This document shows, piece after piece, positions 1 to 12,588 of a stretch of 64,000 nucleotides of DNA. Positions within the stretch are counted from its first letter, which is position 1. Each line of letters opens with the position of its first letter. The DNA is taken from the NCBI RefSeq assembly GCF_000004075.3, contig NC_026661.2:3782001-3846000 (forward strand), written 5' to 3'. The notes below the pieces were generated by a model. The model ran no database searches. It saw only the letters and a list, made by a program, of their open reading frames with translations, and was not told the DNA's origin. Both the position numbers and the translations under genes were made by a program. Source of the stretch: Cucumis sativus. Its lineage: Eukaryota; Streptophyta; Magnoliopsida; Cucurbitales; Cucurbitaceae.

Positions 1-2200
1 GAATATTTTGAGGAATGTGTTAACCAACACCAATTAAGAAAGATGATATATACTTGCTAACACACTTTGATACTCAAATAAGAGGTAGAAAACAATGATA
101 ATGTTAGAAGGCTTTAAGATTTTCGAACAAGCTGGAAGTAGTAATTACATCTATTGTTGATGCAGAATGTGGTTCTTTTTTTTCAAAGTTTACTTTAGGG
201 TTTCCAATTTTACTCTGTTTGGACCCAAAAGATAATTCCTTGTTACGTTGTTTAAGAAATTGTTCTCATGATTTAAGAATCTCTTAGCTACGTGTAGATA
301 TATAACCAAAACTATATATATATATATTATTTATAAACTTAATTGTTACATATAGGTCATTTCAATATATATTAAGACTTAAATTTTTATGACAAAGTTT
401 GAAGGTATGAATAAATTAATAATCAAAATAATTTACAAAGTGAGGAAATAATTATCTATTAAAGTTTAATAATTTTAAAAAACTAAGTTTAAATTACAAA
501 TTCAGTTGTTGTCTTTATAGTTGTAAATATAATCATTAAATTCAAAATATTAACATATATAGTAAAATTTGCAAAAGTCTATTCTATGCTAATATTGGTG
601 GATCACTTCATAAAAGTCTATCATGAGAAAAGTTGATTGTGGATAGACTTTGTCATATTTATGATTTTTAAAAAATATAATGTCTGTTATATACTAATCA
701 TTATTCCAAAAATTTTTATCTAATATAATTATTTTTTTCACAAAAGTTGAAGTGTGAGGTGTGAGTCAAAAGGGGTCGTGAAAGGCACTCTAACTAATTG
801 GATTTAAAAACGTTTATGGTTATGCAAACTCCCAAACCAAACTGATTTTTAAGGGAAGAAGAGAATGGATTTACCTATTAATGATCAATACAGTAAAAGT
901 AAAGAAAACTTGTTTCTAAACTCAAACTTCAAATCATTCACACATGAATTGATCGAGACCATGTCCCATGTTAACAAAGTTAAGTTAAAGTGAATATGGC
1001 TAATTCAAGCAAAGCAATGTTCTTCTAGGTGCTGCAACGCTCTGCGACTTTATGTATATATACATTATTCTTCTGGTTAATTCGTAGGGTTTTTAAAGTG
1101 GGATTTCAATGGAGGCCGAAGTCTCTACTAAAAATTCATTTCTCTCATAGTTTCTTACATTCTTTCGGGCGACCCCCTCCTTGCTGATCTGTCTATGAAT
1201 CAAGAGGGGCAAGGCTTGTAGTGTTGGGAGCAAGATCCTAATGTAATTTTGTGAGTTTTCTGTTGGATAATCTTTATTAACTTCTAAACGTAATGCTTAT
1301 ATGCTTGGTTTGACACTCCCCTCTCGTAGTTATATGTTTTTGTTAAACCATTCATAGCTCGCTGTCTTCTCATTATCCCTTTATCCAGCATATATAATAA
1401 TATATATCACCATAGGTAGCAAATAGAAGAATCTCTTGTATGCATGGATTTTTAAAGCTTTATCTTGGGACTTAGTTATATGCATGCATGCTTTAACTAG
1501 GTTTCAATAAGTACACGATTTGTTTGTTAATTAGTTGGGATTACTGATTAATTAAATGCACAATAGAATCTTTAATATCATAATGAGTACGTATGTTAAT
1601 TACTTAAATATTAAAATATCTCATTCATATGTGATAAATATATATATATATATATAGTTATATAGTTAAAATATTTAAGGTTCATAATTAATTTCTAAAA
1701 ATTTAAATTTAAATAGTACAACAATATAATATCCCAGCATTTACTTAATGAAAAATATATATTTCAAATAAAAGTGATATGTATAGTTAATTATCTATCT
1801 ATATTTGAATATCAGTAGAAATATTGTTCTGATTTTATGGAAATATTGATGATTCTTTTTTGAAAAATTTACAAAAACTGATAGTTAAAAAATATCATGA
1901 TTAGTAAATGAAAACTTGCTTATGGCTTAATTGGCTGTAATTAACCATTTTTAATCATCATTTCTATAAAGATAATATTTAAAAGTATAATGTAAATTCA
2001 TGTGTAAATGTACGACGTGAACATAAATTTGAAAAAGAAATGAAAAATAATTACAAAATAAATGTAAAGTTTAAAAATATTTTAGGATGAAATGGTGTAA
2101 AAACAAAAATTTGGTCATCGATTTAATTATGGGGCAAAACGATCTATAAATTTAATGAAAAATATTTTGAATAAGTTTATTTATTTATTATAAAAGATAT
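1..2200. other. AT-rich intergenic sequence, no gene seen
   Basis: No ORF with recognisable protein character on either strand. It holds AT microsatellites (for example near 310-330 and 1638-1660), a short hairpin-prone segment near 596-660 with TCTATCA/GATAGAC words that recur elsewhere in the window, and a less AT-rich patch at about 1020-1330 that I could not assign. Confidence 0.6.
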
Positions 2201-3430
2201 TGTTGGGTCAGTAGGTACATTATGATATCTGCATTAGGTGAACACCTTTTTAACACTCTCATCATTTTCGATTCATTAAAATAAGAAGTGAAGTACATGA
2301 AGCAAGAAAGAGTATAAAAAGAGATAGAGAAAAGCCTAATAACCCAACAAAGAGCAACAAAGATCGAAGCTAATTAAAAGCATTTAAATTTAAAGCAATA
2401 GAGCTAGCCGAATAATTTGAGAAGCATTTGGATATGCTTGTCCAAAGACCAATAAGCACTTTGATATCTTCTCAAAAATCTTACAGACTTTTCTCTTTAT
2501 TGTTGAAAGTTCTGTTGTTTCTTTCAAGTCAAATACACACCATAGTGTAATAGTAACCGAGTTGAATAAGATGACCTCCTTTTTGTTTTTTTTTGTTTCA
2601 CCCTATACTTACAAATTTGCAGAAAGAGGAGATACTATGATGAGAGAAATTCCAGTTAGGCAACGTGCATAATCTCCTCCAAATAGTGGGAGCATATGAA
2701 CAAGATAAAAAAAGATGGTCTCTATCTTCTTCTTTTTTTTCTACACATAACACACCAGCTTGAATTTAGATTCGTACTTGGGAGCCTCCTTTGTAAATTG
2801 TCAATTGTATTGATGCACTTATGAATAAGGGACCAAATGAAATTTTACATCCTTTTAGTGATGAAAAATGTCTGGATATCAGAAAAATTTAAACCTCTTT
2901 GATCACCGATGTGGATAGCCTTTTTTATCGATGGAGCAGTGAAGGTCCCATGTGAGTTCAATTTCCAAATAGGTGCATCATGACCACCATCAAAAGTAGG
3001 GAAAGATAAAGAGAATTTGAGCTCATCCCAAATACTTATTTCCCAGCTACGAACAGGTCTCATAGGAAGAAGATCCCAATTAAGAATCTCTTGGTCCCAC
3101 GTATCTTTAATGGTTATGTTTTTACCATTTGATAGAACATAAAGTTTTGGGCTGTTATCGTGCCAAAGACCATGCCAAAATGATATATATATTTTCACCG
3201 TTTTTTATTTTCCATACGATATTTAGGAGGAAATAATCAACCCTTTTGACTATAGAATTTCAAGGGGCCTTGCTGTTGCTATATTTGCTTTTTGTTGGAA
3301 TGTCTCCCAAGAAGAATTGCTTGTATTTTGCCATAATAATGCACTTCGAGAGAGTTTTTTCACTAAAGAATCTCCACGTCCATTTACAAAGCAATGCAAA
3401 ATTTGTATGGTCTTTTCAAATTCAATTACT
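2200..3430 (-). mobile_element. Decayed LINE (non-LTR retrotransposon) 3' portion, zf-RVT end of ORF2
   Basis: Read on the minus strand, this shows the C-terminal part of a plant LINE reverse-transcriptase polyprotein. In order: a KWTWRFF segment (about 3400-3370), GDIPTKSKYS (about 3290), WKIKNG and SFWHGLWHD (about 3200-3170), SLSFPTFDGG, the zf-RVT core FIWSLIHKC, then CVMCVEKKEEDRDHLFLSC (about 2760-2700) and a terminal ERNNRTFNNKE segment (about 2520). The Cys-x2-Cys ... His-x4-Cys spacing is what the zf-RVT family predicts. In-frame stops (one near 2845) and a frameshift in a TA run near 3185 show it is dead. The 3' end lies at the low-coordinate side, in an A-rich tail (minus sense) near 2170-2200. 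It is 5'-truncated: no polymerase core or endonuclease was seen. A homologous 3' end lies at 62760-63280. Confidence 0.85.
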
Positions 3431-4831
3431 TTACAAATAAAATTCTTGAATTAAGAAGGAAAACTTATATTTGGGAAAAGTATAAAACTAGAAAAAGTTA
3501 GCATATTGAAAAAGCTTAATCTTTGGTCGAAAATACGTAAAACTATAGAATAATATACAACGAGGACCACAAAATTAAAATAACTTGAACTAAGTTAACA
3601 TAACTCACTAATCTAGAAAGAAAATCAAACTTTTCTCATTTTTTTTTAAAAATTCTTCTAAAAAGTTAAAACAATATCGAAATTTCATCCAAATAAAGAA
3701 AACAAAACAAGAAGTTTCTAAAACAAATTCTCTAAAACTAAAACAATATAATTTTTATAATAATCGTATAGAAAATTCATTAAGATTGAAATGTTAGAAA
3801 ATTGAAGTTAGGATAAAACTTTGGGCACCCCCTACCTCATTAACGTGTAGAAATAAAATTAACGATGCACACATTATATATATATATAACTTGTAAAGGT
3901 TACCAAATTAATTTATAGTTTGCATTATTATTTAATGAGGAAATATTTCCCACTAACATAATCTTTTCCACAGCCGTGTCTCTCTCTCACCTCTCTTCTT
4001 TAGTTTACCCACACATGATCTAAGTATATATCAATAAACCTATACTTTTACTAACCAAATGATCAAATTAAACACTTTAACAAAGCTTCTCACACAAATC
4101 TCTTAATTTAATTATAACCACTAAGAGATAAAGAAGAGATCGTATTAATTAGCGAGGTTAAGAGGTAATGAGTAAATATGGTTAAAAAAAGAGGTTGTTG
4201 TGTTTGTACCATTTTCTCGAATTGATTGCCATATTTGTTTTTAGTAACAATGAGGTTAATCGTTTTAACCATCCTTCTTTTGAATTAATTAAGGTCGTTC
4301 ATGATTTGATTATGGAAATTTGATATTTAACTTTTACTAATTGTTACTTTTAGTTTTAATTATCGACATTAGAATAGTGTAATTCATATTTTGAGTTGGT
4401 GCATGTAGATCTTATAGTATGCTTTTCACTTCATCTCCAAGTTATATTTTTGTTATTGGTTTGACTTTTTCTTGTTCTTCCAATATCAATAAACATTTTT
4501 TGTTAGGCTTAGAGATAGAAGTTAGGATGGTGATTGTTTGTCTCTCTTCTCGATTGCATATAAAAAGAATGGTAAAAAGAAGAAAAGAAATAAAATAGAG
4601 TAGGGTGGTAGAGCTTTAAAAGCAATAATCCTAGGTGGGGAAGTGGAGTAATCAGAGGGTTCTTCCATTACCCTCTCTTAAATGAGTAAAATTGGAATTA
4701 GATTATTGAAAACGCATTGGAATTAAATTAGTAAGGCAAATTAATTAAGAGGGTAGGGATATATATATATATATAATTATAAATGAATTTAATTAAATGA
4801 TTAAATAATTGTTATAAGAGTTAGGCTATGG

Positions 4832-4833
<2 letters not shown>
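3431..4833. other. AT-rich intergenic sequence upstream of the peroxidase gene
   Basis: No gene recognised. It contains AT dinucleotide runs (about 3877-3888 and 4758-4773). The last several hundred bases presumably include the peroxidase promoter, but I could not fix a TATA box or start site with confidence. Confidence 0.5.

Positions 4834-4876
<43 letters not shown>
4834..4876. repeat. (GAT)n trinucleotide microsatellite, about 14 units
   Basis: A perfect GAT/ATG run of about 42 bp, roughly 290 bp upstream of the peroxidase start codon. It lies in the promoter or 5' leader region and is not in frame with the coding sequence. Confidence 0.95.
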
Positions 4877-4877
<1 letters not shown>

Positions 4878-5164
4878 GAAATTATAAAATTAATTAACAA
4901 AATGACAAATCTCTCTCATGCAATACATACGATGACACATCTTTCAAATGCCTTTAAATTCTCAAATCTGTCAACTTCCTCTCTCTCTCTCTGCGTTTAT
5001 TTTAAGACATTTCGTCTCTTTCTTTACAAATTCTCTCTATTTCAAAAATTTCCTTTTTTCCTCTCTTCATATATTAATTACTTCTTACTTCTTATATGTT
5101 TTAGCCTCTCACCCTCACCATTGATTAAAGAAAAAAAACAAAACTTTCTTTTCTCTACAAATCC

Positions 5165-8100
5165 ATGGCAAAGTTGATGATTCTTCTCAATCTCTTGTTA
5201 TTCCTTGGTTGCTTTGCTTCCATTTCTCAAGCCCAATTGAAATTTGGATTCTATGCTCGATCTTGTCCTACCGCCAAATCCATTGTCCGTTCCGTTGTGA
5301 ACGACGCCATTCGAAATGATGCCACCATGGCTGCTGTATTGCTCCGCCTCCATTTTCACGATTGCTTTGTAGAGGTAACTCTCCAAAAATTAAAAAAAAA
5401 ATGCGCACTTTTCTTTTGAAAGTCAATCCAACCCAAACAAATTATCATGCAATAACTTGATTTACAGGGTTGTGATGGTTCGATCTTGGTCGACAATGGG
5501 GCAAGGTCTGAGAAACTTGCTTTCGGGCATCAAGGGGTGCGGGGGTTTGATGTAATAGAAAAAGCCAAGAGAGAATTGGAAGCACAGTGTCCTGGACTTG
5601 TTTCTTGTTCTGACATCGTAGCTATGGCTGCTAGAGATGCCATTGTTACGGTAATAAACTATTTTCGTTTTACATAATTTGAACCACCAACTTTTAGAAC
5701 TTCCACGCACATTGATATCCGTTGAGCTAAGCTCTTACTTATCATCGTGTTCATCGTTATATATATATATATTGACAGTTTCTGAATAGTTTTGGAGAAT
5801 TATGACAGGCAAATGGCCCGGACTATGATATTCCAACCGGCCGGAGAGACGGTAGAGTTTCGGATGTATCTCTGGCGAGTGATCTGCCGGATGTGAGTGA
5901 TTCAATTGACGTTTTGAAGAGGAAATTTGCAGAGAAAGGGATGAATGAAAAGGACTTGGTTTTACTATCAGGTACACACACATACACACACACTCATCTC
6001 TCTCTCTCTCTCTCATGCACGTTTGGTGATATTAAGGTGGTTGGAAAGCCAACACAAATGAGTTTACTTTCCCTACCTCATTCAATAATCATCATCATCA
6101 TCATACTTTTCTTTTTTCATTACTCCTTTGTTGGAAAATATATATATACACACACATAATATTTCCTAATAACTGAGGTAATTCAGTCAAGGTTAACCTA
6201 CTTAAGTTAGTTCTTCTACATTTATTGGTATGATAGGTAGAATCTAAAAATAATGATGTGAAGTACACTAGATTATTAGTTAATGATGTGTTAAATAATT
6301 ATAAATAAGAATAGTAAATATAACCATTCATCTAATTAATTAAACTTATTACTTGTTAATTGATTTATTTATAGAAGTTATATTTTTTTGGGTAATGAAG
6401 GAGACTACGGTTTTTCAATATAATATTAATATTGGATAGAGGAACGAGAATGACATGAATGATAAAATTTTTCAAAAGAAAATACTCAAGTGTTATTTGG
6501 TCGTATCTTTTTTAATACGAAGAAAAGAGTAAGATATTGAGGCTAACTATAGCCTCGACTAAATTTAATTGTACTAACAAATTACTCCATTAGTCTTTAT
6601 TTTATATTAGATTTTCTATTTTTTTTTTTTATCATTTGCTATGATTTTGATAAAGAATATAAATGGAAGAAAAAAGAACTAGGTTTGTCAAACTTCTAAA
6701 CATTGAAGAGGGCACATAAATGGCAAAACCAAAACCTACTTTTCCATTTATGATTGGGAAGCCATGTTAGGTCCAACTACAGGAGATATATATATATTAT
6801 TTGAGATGTCAAACTAATTTTCCCAAAGGCCAATAGGACCATACAAATGGGCACCATCACATAATGTACTTTGAAAGGGAATGGATGATTCACATTTCCT
6901 ACTTTTATGTGCTTTAATAAGTTATTGCATTTAGGAATAGGGATTCTAAACTATTCATCATTTACCTAAGATATCATACAATTTAAGAATGATCTTAAGT
7001 ATATTATCTTTAATTTAATCAAAACCTGCCTTTTCTATTTAAACTAATTATGGTTATTTTATTTCCTTGTCCGATTTTAAACTTTTCAATTTTGTGTTTT
7101 AGTCGTTTTCAAAATTCAAATGGTAGATTTAAAAACGGTGATGTGAATGACTTAGAAAACTATAAACCTCATTTGAGAATTCAATTTATAATAGTGTAGT
7201 TTGACAATTTTTTTAATTAATAACTAAATTTTGGTTTGGATATTGAAAATATATATAGAATGTTTGTATAAAAAAATTTATAGTATTATAAGTTTATTTT
7301 CTAAAAACCAAACAATTAGTAAGGGAGAATTAGAATTAAACTCACTAATTTAAATTAAAGATATAAATATTAGATTTCATTTTAATCCTTATTAATCTTT
7401 CCTCTTTGAAAAATTGATTTAATTATTGATTAGTTTATCTAACCATTTTAAATATTTTTTGTTTTTACCCTTGACTATAAAAACACAATTCTGAGGATTA
7501 TAGTTATTAATTAATTTATACCATATCCTACTATTTTTAAACACTTGAGAAAGCCTCCTCTATATTAATTTATTTGATGAGTAGGTGTTTAATTCCATAG
7601 CCAACATTTAAAGCCATGTGCTCTGCAATCTACAAAGTGATAAGTTTTGAACAATGTTTTTGTTAAATTATTAATGAAAATTAATAACAGTAACATTGAT
7701 AAATAATAGAATATTCTCAAATTGAAAAATATTTGGATGTATCCTACAATCCATCCAAATGGTACAAATTCTTCTTTATTAAAAAATATATGAAAAAATC
7801 ATCCAGTTACACCAAATATTACTATTAAAAAAAAATGAAAGACAATAATACCAATAAATTTAATTTGATCTTTTTATTTTCCAAGTTTTTGAAAAACCAA
7901 TGTTTACAAGTAATGAATGCACGTAATGTCATGTTTATTAAGAAGAGAAGTTGCTTTCTTTTCTTCTAAACCACTCAAAATTTTAGAAAATTGAAAGATA
8001 AATATCATATAATTAATTATATATGTACATCTAATTGCATAAAGTTGTGAAAGCTAAGGTTGAAAGGGGCATGATATTTGTGAATATTGCAATAATATAT

Positions 8101-10448
8101 GCAAAACCCACCATATCTTTTTGCTTCACAATTTAATATAAACCAATACCACTTGCCAAACTTGAGGCAAACCTTAGGTTAATCAGTAACCATATATAAT
8201 AATAATATAAGAAAGAAAGAAAGAAAGAAAGAAAGAAAAACAGCTGTGTTATATTCATGTCACATGGGGTTCTCTAAATCAATCACGGATTTACATTTTG
8301 CTAATTTCTTGTAACATAAGGTTGTCATAATTTTGGATTTTTGCTGTGCTTTTCTTTCTTTTGGTAAATGTGAATGTAGCTTAGACGACTTAGGACAGTG
8401 CCAAAAATGTATTAAAAAAGACTTGAAAGTTGCCTCTTAGAAAGGCCAATCTTAGATGGCCCGAATCTCTAAGTCACATAAATTGATAAACATTCGTCTT
8501 GTTTGTTCTGAAGCATTTCTTTTTTAATACTCATAGTTTAGTTTCCATCATATACATATATATGTTTTCAAATGTGATATTATTATAATGTAATGAAAAT
8601 GGGGAAATGTTTTAAATGACTTACTCTTATACGACACGTCTCGTGACTACATGAGACTATAGGATTAAGCCACTTGATCCACTTTTGGTCTCTCTCTTTA
8701 CACACATTTATTGATTAGGTTAGGAGATTTGTGCATTTTAACTAAAGCCATAACTTTATAAAGTTTTTTTTGTGTTTGAGAATTCACACCTTTACCCATC
8801 ATGCTTGATTAAGTTGGAAGTTGAGAATTTGTGTCTTGTTAAATAGGAACCTTCATTGAAATGACAATTTAATGAATGAAGTTGGTAGTAATTTTTTTTT
8901 TTTTTTGTAATTTTAAATTTGTGAATAAATCAAACGGGAGTTTGCAAAAATAGTACATTTATTTTAATGATAATGAAGCCAATGTCACTTACATTTTCAA
9001 AATTGTAAAAATAGCAAATCTAAACGTGTCATACTATCGTCTAATTATTGTTATATTTGTCAAATTTGCAATATGAAAAAAAAAAAAGTGTTATGAACTG
9101 TTTTTTCTAATTTTTTTTGTTATCTAATGCAATTTTTCTAAATTAAACTATGATTTAATAATAAATAATAATTTAGTTATATTACGTTTTATAATTTATT
9201 ATGGTTTAGTTTTTACTATAAAACTTATCATCGAATTTGTTTTTAGAAAATGATACTTTTGAGTCGGTAGGTGCACCCATTTTCATTAGATAGTCATTAT
9301 TTTAGTACCTTCGTTATTTTCACCAAATATATTCGATAAACACGTAGAAAACAAAGTAGTTCAATTAAAAAAAGGCCAGAGAGAAGTTCAACATAGAAGA
9401 AGAAATCAAATAAAAGCATTAATAATTTATTAACAACTAATTTTTTTCTTTGTAGGAGAGCTTTAATTACTAAAAGTTTGTTTTGTTTTTTAATCTTTTG
9501 TGTTTAATTGTAACTTTCAAATTTAAGATTATTGTGTTATTTGTGTGCATGGTTGATGAGTCATCTGTTTGTAAAGAATAAACGATTTATTGTTTGACAT
9601 AGATAATCTCTTTTGGGGACTAATTATCAATGCAAGTAAAAAGTGAATAATCTTTCGTCGAACAAGAGTCATAGGAAGATATTGTCTCTTTCAATTGAAC
9701 TACTAACCACGTCGAGAGTTGTTGCATGCCTACTCTTAGTCCAATGTCATATATTGACGTTGACGAGTGGAGTTAACTAGATATCTAAAGTTAAAATAAC
9801 AAAGATAACTCTCGATGCCCTAGGTTAGGGACCGCATATATTCTAGACCCATCTCCTGTTTAAAGTAAGAGCATATGATTCGAAATTAAGAAGTTGGTCC
9901 AACATGTGTTTTTAACCTAATATGTAATATTTAGTTTACAATACCTTCAATGTATCCATCCTTCATTACTTTTATTTTTACGTAGTGTCATTGAAATCTA
10001 TCGTATAATCTTCTCTAAAACCCCCACAGCTGCCCATACAATCGGAACCACTGCATGCTTCTTCATGACAAATCGCCTCTACAACTTCCCGGGCGGCGGA
10101 TCAGACCCAAACATAAACCCGGCGCTGCTACCGGAGCTGCAGTCGCAATGTCCTAGAAATGGCGACGTCAATGTTCGACTTGGCATCGACCGTGACACTC
10201 CCCGCACATTCGACATCAGCATTTTTCAAAACATAAGAAGCGGCTTTGCCGTCCTCGCCTCCGATGCTAGTCTAAACAACGACCCATCGACCCGAGCCAT
10301 ATTGGACTCGTACCTTAGCCCTCTCGCCCCCGTTCTTGGCCCCTCATTTCAACGTGATTTTGTTACCTCCATTGTGAGAATGGGGCAGATTGGGACTAAA
10401 ACTGGCTCTGAAGGAGAGATTCGAAGGGTTTGTTCTGCTTTTAACTAA
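5165..10448 (+). CDS. Secretory class III peroxidase, PER43-like
   Basis: Heme peroxidase of the plant secretory family (EC 1.11.1.7), which uses H2O2 to oxidise phenolics in the wall or apoplast. Exons: 5165-5374, 5468-5650, 5809-5971, 10030-10448 (phases 0, 0, 1), giving 324 aa, normal for the family. A signal peptide covers about residues 1-23, and the mature enzyme would begin at QLKFGFY. Arg61 and His65 lie in RLHFHDCF (distal heme side) and His188 in AAHTIG (proximal ligand). All eight conserved cysteines for four disulfides are present, as is PTGRRDG. The proximal motif reads LSAAHTIG where most paralogs have LSGAHTIG; from memory PER43-type enzymes share this, hence the subtype. The exon positions are those of the classic four-exon peroxidase gene, but intron 3 is 4058 bp. 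The start is the only ATG giving a signal peptide. Confidence 0.93.
8211..8238. repeat. (GAAA)n microsatellite in peroxidase intron 3
   Basis: About seven consecutive GAAA units inside the long intron. Confidence 0.95.
8936..9138 (+). mobile_element. MITE copy, Mutator-like by target duplication length
   Basis: About 200 bp non-coding element starting GGGAGTTTGCAAAAATAG and ending GCAATTTTTC. It matches the elements at 14812-15042 and 45583-45740 and, in reverse, 17215-17345. It is flanked by near-identical 9-10 bp words, TAAATCAAAC before and TAAATTAAAC after, consistent with a target-site duplication that has one later change. There is no coding capacity, so it would be non-autonomous. Terminal inverted repeats are weak. 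Confidence 0.7.
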
Positions 10449-12229
10449 GGGTGTGGTAAATTATTATTCATTTTGAATTACTAATGCATGTTGATCATAT
10501 AATTTTATTCTAAAATGGGGAGAATTTTTATAAGTGATGTGATGAATTTAGTTGGGTATATGTGTTTTGTAAGTATTTTCTTTTCTTAAAAAAAATTATT
10601 TGTGTTTTCTTTTTCTTTTTGGGTTTGGATTTAGAGTTGTTAGGATTATTGGGATTATTAATATATAGTTGGAAATGGTTGATGATACAAAATATATGTT
10701 CTACTTTGATTTGAATATGTAAATCTTTGACTCTAATGATTATTGATTAAGGCTTGAATAATCTTATTTAAGATTAAGGATTGTGTTTTAATTTGTTGTG
10801 AATTTTTGGATTTAGAAATGTAATTGTTTTTCTGTATTTGATACTATATGGTATCTCTCTTGAATCAAATTGTATGTATGTGACATAATCAATACACATT
10901 TATATATTAGTGTGTTACATTATGTTATTGTTATATAGTTAGTTGAAAAATATGTTTTGGAAATTTATAAATTAGGAGAATAAAGAAAAAAAAATCAATT
11001 TTCATCTTTTAATTTCATCGATTTTAATTCTAAACCTATGCGATAATTTTAAGCATCTAATAAATTTTTTCTTCAACTAGAGTTGATCAAAATTTTCTCT
11101 CTTATGCATATTGAATTATAGAGTATATATACGATCTCTAATTGGTGAGTTTTTTTTTTTGGAAGAAAATAACATTAGAACTAATTTTGGTTTGAAATTT
11201 ATGAATTTCAGAAATTACATTCAATGGATAATTTGTGAGTTGGTCAAATTTAGGTTTGCGTAAAAGTTTAATAGGGAGATTATGACAAATATAACGATTA
11301 GGTTCAAAGTATTTACAATGCATGGTAGATATAACAACGATTAAGAGTTTATTAATGATAGATTATTCTATCCATGTTTATTATAGATAGTATAATCTAA
11401 TTAAATTTTGATTATATTTTATAAATATTTTGTTAAATTTTTAAATTTTTACGATTCTACTTGAAATTTTAAAATACTTAAAACTAAAATTAGATATTTG
11501 AAACATGTTAAAATCAAACAAAATTGCTTGAAGTATATGAAATTTTCACTTTTATTGTTGTATATCATATTGTTAAAGAAGTGCTAACGTTTGTTGTTAA
11601 GATCATCAATGATCATGCATTTGACTTCAAATGCTCGGTCCAAACATCTCCTGAAACCTTTGTGGTCGTTCTAATTATATATTTTCTGTATTTCAACGGA
11701 AAAAGATACTATTTGATTTTGTTGGGTTCATTAGTATGATTGGTATGTATCATCAATGTAGTTTAACCCAATGCAATAAATAACCTCGCTCTTTAATCCA
11801 TAAAAATTGAATGTTCCAATTGATTCTAATTAATAAAATTCGTTGCCAATAACATTACCGACGAATGCGGTATAATTATAATCGCGTAAGTGAATATTTG
11901 TTAAAAGAAGAATATTAAAATAATCTAATATGTTTTTGTTTTTCTAATAAAGAAATGACGGTAAGAATTTGTTATTATAATTACAACTATATATATATAT
12001 ATATTGACAACTTAAATATAATTCGAATTGTCTACCAAACGTATATCGGTTGAACTCAATTAATATGTATTCTTTATCGAAAAAGTCCCTACTAATATTA
12101 GGGAGGAAAAACATGAACTAACAAATAAGAGTGAAATTGGTGTGAGTTTTAGAAAGGTGGAAATGGCTTTTTGTCACTGAAAAGAACTCTACAAACTTCA
12201 CCAAAAGAGAGCGTAAGAATTCTAAAAAA
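10449..12229. other. Intergenic sequence between peroxidase and reductase array
   Basis: The peroxidase 3' UTR occupies the first part. The rest is AT-rich, with a TCTATCA-type hairpin segment near 11330-11400 and a TA run near 11988-12003. No gene recognised. Confidence 0.5.
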
Positions 12230-12588
12230 AAGTCTTAAGAGCTCTTGGTTATGCTACTTCTCACACAAAATGGCAAAATGTACTAAGAACTATTCCTAAA
12301 ATCATCACAAATTCAGCCATTAAAAAGAGAAATTATACCAAGAATTCCAGTATAATATGAGAGAGGGACATCAGTATGGTGGATTTTGATGAGTTTTCCA
12401 GGATCCTCCACAACAGAGTATCCTTCCCATTTCAACGTTCCCCAAACGAGGTCCCCTTCATTGAAATCCGAGTGGGCAGACCCCAAAACTTTGGCTACTC
12501 CGTTGACATATTACTCCTTTGGGAAGCCACTGACATAATCTCGGAAAATCACCGGTTTGTTCCTCACTTCGTCGCCGATATGCACCAT
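12230..12588 (-). pseudogene. Internally deleted double-bond reductase pseudogene
   Basis: On the minus strand an ATG at 12588 opens MVHIGDEVRNKPVIFRDY, closely matching exon 1 of the intact copies. After the GFPKE motif the frame meets a TAA and jumps straight into exon 2 (from about VAKVLGSAHSDF through HTDVPLSYYTGIL), ending at the usual exon 2 donor near 12339. Most of exon 1, intron 1 and the first codons of exon 2 are therefore deleted. About 100 bp of intron 2 follow to 12230 and resemble intron 2 of the copy at 21815-24437. Exons 3-5 are missing. It is a decayed fourth member of the array. The 118-codon plus-strand ORF over it is an antisense shadow. Confidence 0.9.

Larger units (their letters stand above)
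5972..10029 (+). other. Oversized third intron of the peroxidase gene
   Basis: The donor is GTACAC at 5972 and the acceptor CCCCCACAG ends at 10029. The 4058 bp contain a CT run (about 5997-6013), an ATC run (about 6088-6104), a GAAA tetranucleotide repeat (8211-8238), a MITE copy (8936-9138) and a mid-GC patch near 9690-9870. No ORF with protein character was seen inside. Growth by transposon insertion is inferred. Confidence 0.8.

Noticed and set aside
4834-8238. Possible CRISPR-like regular repeats
   Set aside because: The short repeats here are simple microsatellites (GAT, CT, GAAA) without unique spacers, in a plant genome.
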